A stretch of 51,940 nt of DNA from Candidatus Binatia bacterium (GTDB lineage: Bacteria; Desulfobacterota; Binatia; Bin18). Shown here in pieces: positions 32,502 through 40,502 of the stretch; positions within the stretch are counted from its first letter, which is position 1, and every line of letters begins with the position of its first letter. Location of the stretch: the NCBI GenBank assembly GCA_022826945.1, contig JAJDTY010000068.1, positions 1-51,940 on the forward strand, in the 5' to 3' direction. Both the position numbers and the translations under genes were made by a program. The notes below the pieces were generated by a model. The model was not told where the DNA came from. It searched no databases and saw nothing but the letters and a program-made list of their open reading frames with translations.

Positions 32502-35120
32502 ATGAAGACCAAGCGATGGCAATCTGGGATATTGGCGGGGCTCTTGGTCTTAACAGGTGCACTGGAAATCTCAGCTCAAGAGACAAGCCAGCCAGAACCG
32601 GCCGCCGCACAAGACACCGAACAACAAGAACAGGTCATAGAACTCGGTGAACTCCAGGTAGTCGGGTCGCGCGTGGCGGGCCGCTCGGCCCAGGAGTCGC
32701 TGGTGCCGGTGGACATCATTCAGGGCGAAGACCTCCAGACCCACGGCATTCGGGACATGGACTCGCTCCTGTCCGCCACCGTGCCCTCCTATAACGTCAA
32801 TCAGCAGCCGATCAGCGACGCCGCTACCCTGGTTCGTCCGGCCAATCTGCGCGGGTTGCCGTCCGACTCCACCCTGGTGCTAGTCAACGGTAAACGTCGC
32901 CACCGCGCCTCGGTGATTACCTTCCTGGGAGGCGGGGTCTCGGACGGCTCTCAGGCTCCCGACGTTTCCGTGATTCCCGCCATTGCGTTGGATCGGGTGG
33001 AAGTGCTGCGGGACGGGGCCGCGGCCCAGTACGGCTCGGATGCCATCGCGGGGATTTTGAACTTCCGGCTGCGTGAAGACCGCGAGGGTTTGACGGTACA
33101 GACCAGCTACGGACAGAACTACCATGGTGACGGCGACAAGGTGAATGTGGCTGCCAACCTCGGCCTGCCGTTGACCAGGCGTGGCTTTGCCAATTTCAGC
33201 TTTGAGTTCACCAACGCGGACGAAACGAGCCGTAGCGTACAACGCAACGACGCGCGAGGCTTGATTGAGGCGGGTAACGAGCACGTGCGGCGACCGGCAG
33301 CACAGATTTGGGGGGCGCCGGAGGTTCAGTACGACTACAAGTTTTTCGGTAACTTGGGCTTGGATCTGGAGGAGATCAACAGCCGCGCATATGCCTTCGG
33401 CAACTATGCGGAGCGTAGGGTTGAAGGCGGTTTCTTCTTTCGTAACCCCAACACCAGGGGCGGTGTATTCAGGGGTGACCCGCTTGAAGACGGTATACCG
33501 ACAATCCGGGTCGCCGACCTGTCAGGTACGGGCCGCGGCTGTCCTGCGGTGCCGGCAAACCCTGCGGCCGACTATACCAATGTGAGCCTGCCCGATCACT
33601 GTTTTATCTTCAATGAGCGTTTTCCGGGTGGATTCACGCCGCGCTTCGGTGGAGTCGTTGAGGACTGGAGCATCGCCTTTGGCCTGCGCGGAGAACTGTC
33701 CGGCTTCGGTCTAGCGCTGCTGGACGGCTGGCACTACGACGCTAGCGCCAGCTTCGGCCAGAATAGCGTGAACTTCTTCATGCACAACACCATCAACCCC
33801 CAACTTGCCGCCATGCGCACAAACATCCCGACCTCCTACAAACCCGGCGGCTACCGGGAGTTTGACAAGACGTTCAACTTCGACATCTCCCGACCGTTCG
33901 ATGTGGGACTGTTCCACTCGGCGCTGAACTTTGCTTTCGGGCTGGAGTATCGGGAGGAAGAGTTTGAGATCGAAGCTGGTGATCAAAACTCCTGGTATAT
34001 AGACGACAGCCCTCACGGCCTCGCCCGACAGGGCTTCGGCGTCGCCTCCAACGGCTTTCCCGGTTTCAGACCGGATATCGCCGGCACGTTCAACCGGGAC
34101 AGTTATGCCGGCTATCTGGACCTGGAAGCCGAGGTAATTAAAAATTTGACCCTCGGCCTCGCCGGGCGGTATGAGGACCACCAAAAAATCGGTGACACGC
34201 TGAACGGGAAGGCATCCGCCCGCTGGCAGTTGCTGGAAGCGATCGCCGTGCGCGGTTCGGTCAGCTCAGGGTTTCGCGCCCCGACCGTGGGACAGGCCAA
34301 CGTCCGGAATGTCACGACCGCATTTGACGGCGGCGAGTTGGCGGACCGGGCCACCCTGCCGCCGGACCATCCCATATCTGCCCTGAAGGGCGGTAAGGGT
34401 CTGAAGCCGGAAAAATCAGTCAATTATTCCGTGGGTACGGTCTTCAACCTGGGGGATCTCAGCGTCACCGTCGACTATTACCGCATCAAGGTGCAGGATC
34501 GTATCGGGCAGGGCAGTCCGCTACGATTGACCGCAGAGGATGTTGCTGCCCTGCAACAACAGGGTATTGCGGATGCCAGCAGTTATTCGTTTGTGACTTT
34601 CTTCACCAACGATTTCGATACCACCACCCAGGGGGTGGACGTGGTAGCGACCTACCCCCTGGAGACCGGTGTCGGGAATACCTTGTTCACCCTGGTGGGC
34701 AACTGGAACGATACCGAGATCGACAGCTTCAACCCCGACATCATCAATATCAATAAACAGCGCATGATTGAGGGTAATCTGCCGGAGTTTCGTTTCTCAC
34801 TCATGGCCGACCACACCTGGGGTCCGTGGCGGTTCCTGACAAGGCTGCACTACTACGACGGCTTTTTCGAGGACCATGTAGGGAGCAACCTGCCCATCAC
34901 TTCCGGCGACCGTTTCCTGGTGGACGCGGAACTCTCGTACACCTTCCTGGACCTGCCGTTTATGCAGGCGGCGACCATTGCCTTCGGCGCAGAAAATCTG
35001 TTCGATCAATATCCGCGCAGAAATCCTTACGCGCAACTCGTCGGCGCGAAGTACCCGGAATCCTCGCCGTACGGATTCAATGGCGGCTTCTACTACCTGC
35101 GCGCCAGCCTGGAATTCTAG
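32502..35120 (+). CDS. TonB-dependent outer-membrane receptor, copy 2 of 5
   Basis: An 872-residue receptor with a signal peptide (MKTKRWQSGILAGLLVLTGA, cut near ISAQ), a plug domain (LGELQVVGSRVAGRSAQES, VLRDGAAAQYGSDAIAGI) and a barrel ending GGFYYLRASLEF. An AGGAGG ribosome site lies 10 bp before the ATG. Its first 20 residues nearly match those of copy 4, and an 86-bp stretch (33129-33214) is identical to copy 4, a sign of recombination. The insertion element ends 30 bp upstream and has probably cut the gene from its original promoter. Ligand unknown. Copies 2 to 5 are closely spaced on one strand and probably form an operon. Confidence 0.93.
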   Translation: MKTKRWQSGILAGLLVLTGALEISAQETSQPEPAAAQDTEQQEQVIELGELQVVGSRVAGRSAQESLVPVDIIQGEDLQTHGIRDMDSLLSATVPSYNVNQQPISDAATLVRPANLRGLPSDSTLVLVNGKRRHRASVITFLGGGVSDGSQAPDVSVIPAIALDRVEVLRDGAAAQYGSDAIAGILNFRLREDREGLTVQTSYGQNYHGDGDKVNVAANLGLPLTRRGFANFSFEFTNADETSRSVQRNDARGLIEAGNEHVRRPAAQIWGAPEVQYDYKFFGNLGLDLEEINSRAYAFGNYAERRVEGGFFFRNPNTRGGVFRGDPLEDGIPTIRVADLSGTGRGCPAVPANPAADYTNVSLPDHCFIFNERFPGGFTPRFGGVVEDWSIAFGLRGELSGFGLALLDGWHYDASASFGQNSVNFFMHNTINPQLAAMRTNIPTSYKPGGYREFDKTFNFDISRPFDVGLFHSALNFAFGLEYREEEFEIEAGDQNSWYIDDSPHGLARQGFGVASNGFPGFRPDIAGTFNRDSYAGYLDLEAEVIKNLTLGLAGRYEDHQKIGDTLNGKASARWQLLEAIAVRGSVSSGFRAPTVGQANVRNVTTAFDGGELADRATLPPDHPISALKGGKGLKPEKSVNYSVGTVFNLGDLSVTVDYYRIKVQDRIGQGSPLRLTAEDVAALQQQGIADASSYSFVTFFTNDFDTTTQGVDVVATYPLETGVGNTLFTLVGNWNDTEIDSFNPDIININKQRMIEGNLPEFRFSLMADHTWGPWRFLTRLHYYDGFFEDHVGSNLPITSGDRFLVDAELSYTFLDLPFMQAATIAFGAENLFDQYPRRNPYAQLVGAKYPESSPYGFNGGFYYLRASLEF

Positions 35121-35219
35121 GCAAAGTCCGACGAACATACTGGCACCGAGAGGGCGGGTTCCCATCCGTCCTCTCGATCTGGATAGAGTGTTGAGCAAAA
35201 ACCCGGTATCAAAAAGGCC

Positions 35220-37799
35220 GTGGTAAAGAAATCGGGAATGAGGATATACGGCCTGCTGATCGCTCTACTCCTCAGCCTGGGGACCCCACCGGTCAGAGCC
35301 CAAGACGTTAATCCTCCACAGGAAGCACAGCAAGAACAGGAAGGAATCGTCGAACTGGAAGGCGTCAGAGTGCTGGGCTCCCGTCATACAGCACGCTCAG
35401 CACGAGACTCACTGGTGCCGGTAGACGTGATCCAGAGAGCAGACTTGCAGACCTACGGCATCCGGGACATGGACACGCTGCTGTCCGCCACCGTGCCGTC
35501 CTACAACGTCAATCGGCGCGCCGGCGATGCCGCCGCACTGGTCCGTCCGGCCAATATGCGCGGTCTGCCACCCGACTCCACGCTGGTGCTGGTCAACGGC
35601 AAGCGCCGGCATCGCGCCGCGGTGATTACCTTCCTGGGCAACGGTATTTCGGACGGAGCGCAGGGGGCGGATATTTCGGTCATCCCGGCCATTGCGCTCA
35701 AGCGGCTGGAAGTGTTACGCGACGGTGCTTCGTCTCAGTACGGCTCCGACGCCATTGCCGGAGCCCTGAATTTCGTGCTGCGCGACGACCCCGAGGGAGC
35801 CATGCTGGAAGCGCGCTGGGGCCAGAACTATCACGGGGACGGCGACAAGGTGAGTGTGGCCGGCAACCTCGGCCTGCCGTTGACCGATAACGGCTTTGCC
35901 AACCTCAGTTTCGAGTTCATGAATGGAGACGAAACCAGCCGCAGCGTGCAGCGCAACGACGCACGGGGGCTGATTGCCGCCGGCAACGACCACGTTCGTC
36001 AGCCGGCGCAATTTTTCGGCACGCCTGCCGTGCAGTATAATTACAAATTCTTTGGGAACCTGGGCCTGGACCTGACCGACAGGCATAGCCTGTATGCGTT
36101 TGGCAACTATGCCGAACGCAAGGCCGAAGGCCACTTCTTTTTCCGCAATCCCAACACCCGAAGCGGGGTGTTCCGGGGCGACCCGCTTGAAGACGGCACG
36201 CCGACGATCCGGGTGGCCGACCTGTCCGACGATCTCAAAGGCTGTCCGGTGGTACCAGCCAACCCGGCCGCAGACTACACCAATGTGAATCTGCCGGCTC
36301 ACTGCTTTATTTTCAACGAGCGCTTTCCGGGTGGTTTTGCGCCGCGCTTCGGCGGCTCTATGCAGGACTGGAGCGTCACCTTCGGCCTGCGCGGGGAACC
36401 GTCCGGCATACTGGACGGCTGGCACTACGATATGAGCGCCAGCTTCGGTCGGAACAGCATTGATTTCTTCATGCATAATACCATCAATCCCCAGCTCGCC
36501 CACCTGCAGACCGCCATTCCAACCTCGTACAAACCCGGCAGCTATAGCGAGTTCGACAAGGTGTTCAATTTTGATATCTCCAGGTCGTTCGACCTGGGCC
36601 TCTTCTCTCCCGCGCTGAACTTCGCCTTTGGGCTGGAGTATCGCGAGGAAGAATTTTCAGCAAACGCCGGTGATCCTGACTCCTGGAAGATCGAAGAAAG
36701 CCTGGCCCGCCAGGGTTTTGGCATCGGCTCCAACGGCTTTCCCGGCCTCAGCCCCACGCATGCCGGTACGTTCAATCGGGGCAGTTATGCCGGCTATCTG
36801 GACCTGGAAGCCGAGGTGATCAAAAACCTGACCATCGGCCTCGCCGGACGGTATGAGGCGTATGAGGGGATCGCGGATACTCTGGACGGTAAGGTTTCCG
36901 CCCGTTGGCAATTTCTGGTGGATATGGCCGTGCGCGGCTCGGTCGGCTCCGGCTTTCGCGCCCCGACTGTGGGCCAAGCGAACGTTCGCAATGTGACGAC
37001 ATCGCTCATCAACGGCAGACTGGCGGATGAAGCCACCCTCTCCCCGACCGACCCGATTGCGCGACAGAAGGGCGGCAAGGAGCTGGAGCCGGAAAAATCG
37101 GTCAACTATTCCGTGGGCACGGTCTTCAGCCTGGGCAGGCTGGACGTTACCCTCGACTATTACCGCATCAAGCTGCAGGATCGCATCGGGCTGACGAAGA
37201 CGCTGACACTGACCGAGTCGGATATAGCGACACTCCTGGCCCGAGGAGTCGCGGACGCGAGCAGTTTCACCGGGGTGCGCTATTTTACCAACGATTTCGA
37301 TACCACCACACAGGGCATCGACCTCGTGGTGACCTATCCGCTGGAGACGTTCGCCGGCAGTACACTGTTCACCTTTGTGGGTAACTGGAACAAGACTCAG
37401 GTTGACAGCCGCAATCCGGCCATTATTGACGATGGGCGAGTGCGGCAGCTTGAAGACAATCTACCGGAATTCCGTTTTTCACTCACCAGTGACCACACCT
37501 ATGGGCCGTGGCGACTCCTGACCCGACTGCATTTCTACGACGGTTTTTATGCGGCCTATCTGCGGGATTTGCCTATAGAGGCAGGCGAACGCTGGCTTGT
37601 GGACGCGGAACTCTCGTACACGTTTATGAACCTGCCGTTCATGGGGATGCTAACCCTCGCGTTCGGCGCCGAGAACCTGTTCGATCAGTACCCGGCCAGA
37701 AACCCGTATGCACGCCTCGCCGGCGCAAAATATCCGGCCTCGTCACCCTACGGGTTCAACGGTGGGTTCTATTACCTGCGAGCCGGATTCGAGTTTTGA
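35220..37799 (+). CDS. TonB-dependent outer-membrane receptor, copy 3 of 5
   Basis: An 859-residue receptor if read from GTG 35220; an ATG at 35238 (start MRIYGLLIALLLSLGTPPVR) gives an equally good signal peptide and is perhaps likelier. The plug shows LEGVRVLGSRHTARSARDS and VLRDGASSQYGSDAIAGA, and the barrel ends GGFYYLRAGFEF. It departs from the others in the plug (Ser for Ala in ASSQYG; HTARSA for VAGRSA) and in having a shorter N-terminal linker. A 104-bp tract (36777-36880) is identical to copy 4 although the flanking parts differ, pointing to gene conversion. Ligand unknown. Confidence 0.92.
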   Translation: MVKKSGMRIYGLLIALLLSLGTPPVRAQDVNPPQEAQQEQEGIVELEGVRVLGSRHTARSARDSLVPVDVIQRADLQTYGIRDMDTLLSATVPSYNVNRRAGDAAALVRPANMRGLPPDSTLVLVNGKRRHRAAVITFLGNGISDGAQGADISVIPAIALKRLEVLRDGASSQYGSDAIAGALNFVLRDDPEGAMLEARWGQNYHGDGDKVSVAGNLGLPLTDNGFANLSFEFMNGDETSRSVQRNDARGLIAAGNDHVRQPAQFFGTPAVQYNYKFFGNLGLDLTDRHSLYAFGNYAERKAEGHFFFRNPNTRSGVFRGDPLEDGTPTIRVADLSDDLKGCPVVPANPAADYTNVNLPAHCFIFNERFPGGFAPRFGGSMQDWSVTFGLRGEPSGILDGWHYDMSASFGRNSIDFFMHNTINPQLAHLQTAIPTSYKPGSYSEFDKVFNFDISRSFDLGLFSPALNFAFGLEYREEEFSANAGDPDSWKIEESLARQGFGIGSNGFPGLSPTHAGTFNRGSYAGYLDLEAEVIKNLTIGLAGRYEAYEGIADTLDGKVSARWQFLVDMAVRGSVGSGFRAPTVGQANVRNVTTSLINGRLADEATLSPTDPIARQKGGKELEPEKSVNYSVGTVFSLGRLDVTLDYYRIKLQDRIGLTKTLTLTESDIATLLARGVADASSFTGVRYFTNDFDTTTQGIDLVVTYPLETFAGSTLFTFVGNWNKTQVDSRNPAIIDDGRVRQLEDNLPEFRFSLTSDHTYGPWRLLTRLHFYDGFYAAYLRDLPIEAGERWLVDAELSYTFMNLPFMGMLTLAFGAENLFDQYPARNPYARLAGAKYPASSPYGFNGGFYYLRAGFEF

Positions 37800-37890
37800 G
37801 TAGTGGAGGAGCGGGTATTTTTCTGGCAAAAGAAATAGTAGCCCGTGAGGGCAGATGGATTGACTCAAACGCACCGTAGGGAGGGCGGAA

Positions 37891-40491
37891 ATGAAGACCA
37901 AACGGTGGCAATGTGGGGTATTGGCGGGGCTCTTGGTCCTGATGGGTGCACTGACAGTCTCGGCCCAAGAGACTAACCAGCCAGAGTCGGGCACCGCACA
38001 AGACGCCGAACAACGGGAGTCGGTCGTAGGACTCGAAGCCCTCAAGGTGATCGGCTCTCGCGTGGCGGGTCGTTCGGCTCAGGATTCCGTGGTGCCGGTG
38101 GACATTATTCAGGGCGAAGACCTCCAGACCTACGGCATCCGGGACATGGACTCACTGCTGTCCGCCAGCGTACCTTCCTATAATGTCAACCAGCAGCCCA
38201 TCAGCGATGCCGCTACCCTGATTCGCCCGGCCAACTTGCGCGGGTTACCGCCCGACTCCACCCTGGTGCTGGTCAACGGCAAACGCCGCCACCGGGCGTC
38301 GGTCATCCCTGAATTCGGAGGCATTTCGAACGGGTCGCATGGGGCCGATATCTCCACGATCCCGGCCATTGCGTTGGACCGGGTAGAAGTCCTGCGCGAC
38401 GGGGCCGCTGCCCAGTATGGCTCGGACGCCATCGCCGGTATCCTGAACTTCCGACTGCGCGAAGACCGAGAGGGCCTGACGGTCCAGACGAGCTACGGCC
38501 AGAACTACCACGGCGACGGCGACAAGGTGAATGTGGCTGCCAACCTCGGCCTGCCGTTGACCAGGCGTGGCTTTGCCAATTTCAGCTTTGAGTTCACCAA
38601 TGCGGACGAGACCAGCCGGAGTGCACAACGTGCCGACGCCCGGGACTTGATCGAGGTCGGTAACGAGCATGTACGCCGACCGGCGACCCAGATCTGGGGA
38701 GCACCCGAAGTCCAATACGATTATAAGTTTTTCGGCAATTTGGGCTTGGATCTGGAGGAGATCAACAGTCGTGTATATGCGTTTGGCAACTATGCGGAAC
38801 GTAGGGTTGAGGGCGGCTTCTTCTTTCGCAATCCCAACACCCGGGGCGGTATCTTCGACGGTGGCGAGAATCTCTTGATCGCCGACTTGTCGGACGACCG
38901 TCGGGGCTGTCCTCCAATTGCGAAGAACCCCGCGGCCGACTACGCCACGGCATTGGCGGGCTTACCCGACCACTGCTTCGCCTTTAACGAGCGTTTTCCG
39001 GGTGGATTCACGCCGCGTTACGGCGGGGTCGTCGAGGACTGGAGCATCACCTTTGGGCTGCGTGGAGAAGTCGAGAGCGCGGCGGCACTGCTTAATGGCT
39101 GGTTCTATGATGCCAGCGCCAGCTTCGGTCACAACAGCGTCGATTTCTTCATGCATAACACCATCAACCCTCAGCTCGCCGCCATGCGCACGAACATTCC
39201 GACCTCGTACAAACCCGGCGGCTACCGGGAGTTTGACAAGGTTTTTAACCTGGACATCTCCCGGCCGTTCGATGTGGGGCTGTTCTACTCGGCGCTAAAC
39301 TTCGCCTTCGGGCTCGAATACCGCGAGGAAGAGTTTGAGATCAAATCCGGCGGAGAGAACTCCTGGTATGTTGATAACGGTCCCGGCGGCCTAGCGGCTC
39401 AGGGCTTCGGCATCGGCTCCAACGGCTTTCAAGGCTTCGGGCCGGACATCGCCGATACGTTCAACCGGGGCAGTTATGCCGGCTATCTGGACCTGGAAGC
39501 CGAGGTGATCAAAAACCTGACCATCGGCCTCGCCGGACGGTATGAGGCGTATGAGGGGATCGCGGATACCCTAGACGGCAAGGTCTCGGCCCGCTGGCAA
39601 TTATTGGAAGCGATTGCCCTGCGCGGCTCGGTCAGTTCGGGGTTTCGTGCCCCGACCGTGGGACAGGCCAACTACCGCAAGACCTCAACCGCGCTGGAGG
39701 GAAACCGGCTGGTAGACAATGCCATCCTACCGCCGGACCATCCGGCAGCAGTCCTGAAAGGCGGCAAGCAACTGGAGCCGGAAAAATCGATCAATTATTC
39801 CGTGGGCACGGTCTTCAGCCTGGGCGACCTCGACGTGACCGTCGACTATTACCGCATCAAGGTGCAGGGGCGTCTCGCCCTGACGAGCAATCTTAAACTG
39901 ACACAGGCGGATATCGACACGTTACTGGCCCAGGGGATTTCAGACGCGCGCAGCTTCTCGGGGGTGAACTTCTTCACCAATGATTTCGACACCACCACCC
40001 AAGGCGTAGACGTGGTGGCAACCTATCCGCTCCACACTTTCGCCGGCCACACCCTGCTGACCTTTGTGGGAAACTGGACCGACACTCAGGTGGATAGCTT
40101 TAACCCGGACATCATCAATTCCAGGCGACGGCGTCAGTATGAGGACGCCCTTCCGGAGTTCCGTTTCTCCCTCACGGCCGACCACACCTGGGGGCCGTGG
40201 CGCTTCCTGACCCGGGTGCATTACTACGACCCGTTTTTTGAGGATATCGTGGAGGCCGGATTGACCTCCATAAACGGGGAACGCTGGCTCACCGATATGG
40301 AACTCTCCTACACCTTCAGGAACCTGCCGTTCATGCAGATGGCGACCTTTGCCCTCGGCGCGGAAAACGTGTTCGACCAGTATCCGCGCAGGAGTCGCTG
40401 GGCGCCTGTGCTCGGCAATAAATATCCACCCAACTCGCCCTACGGATTCAACGGCGGCTTCTACTATCTCAGAGCCAGCTTTGAGTTCTAG
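37891..40491 (+). CDS. TonB-dependent outer-membrane receptor, copy 4 of 5
   Basis: An 866-residue receptor with signal peptide MKTKRWQCGVLAGLLVLMGA, cut near VSAQ. Plug motifs are LEALKVIGSRVAGRSAQDS and VLRDGAAAQYGSDAIAGI; the barrel ends GGFYYLRASFEF. It appears mosaic: its front resembles copy 2 (identical 86 bp at 38515-38600), while part of its barrel is identical to copy 3 (104 bp at 39466-39569). An AGGGAGG ribosome site precedes the ATG. Loops differ from its neighbours, for example DGGENLLIADLSDDRRGCP near residue 325, so ligand preference may differ. Only 11 bp separate it from copy 5. Confidence 0.93.
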   Translation: MKTKRWQCGVLAGLLVLMGALTVSAQETNQPESGTAQDAEQRESVVGLEALKVIGSRVAGRSAQDSVVPVDIIQGEDLQTYGIRDMDSLLSASVPSYNVNQQPISDAATLIRPANLRGLPPDSTLVLVNGKRRHRASVIPEFGGISNGSHGADISTIPAIALDRVEVLRDGAAAQYGSDAIAGILNFRLREDREGLTVQTSYGQNYHGDGDKVNVAANLGLPLTRRGFANFSFEFTNADETSRSAQRADARDLIEVGNEHVRRPATQIWGAPEVQYDYKFFGNLGLDLEEINSRVYAFGNYAERRVEGGFFFRNPNTRGGIFDGGENLLIADLSDDRRGCPPIAKNPAADYATALAGLPDHCFAFNERFPGGFTPRYGGVVEDWSITFGLRGEVESAAALLNGWFYDASASFGHNSVDFFMHNTINPQLAAMRTNIPTSYKPGGYREFDKVFNLDISRPFDVGLFYSALNFAFGLEYREEEFEIKSGGENSWYVDNGPGGLAAQGFGIGSNGFQGFGPDIADTFNRGSYAGYLDLEAEVIKNLTIGLAGRYEAYEGIADTLDGKVSARWQLLEAIALRGSVSSGFRAPTVGQANYRKTSTALEGNRLVDNAILPPDHPAAVLKGGKQLEPEKSINYSVGTVFSLGDLDVTVDYYRIKVQGRLALTSNLKLTQADIDTLLAQGISDARSFSGVNFFTNDFDTTTQGVDVVATYPLHTFAGHTLLTFVGNWTDTQVDSFNPDIINSRRRRQYEDALPEFRFSLTADHTWGPWRFLTRVHYYDPFFEDIVEAGLTSINGERWLTDMELSYTFRNLPFMQMATFALGAENVFDQYPRRSRWAPVLGNKYPPNSPYGFNGGFYYLRASFEF

Positions 40492-40502
40492 CGGGGAAAG
40501 GG

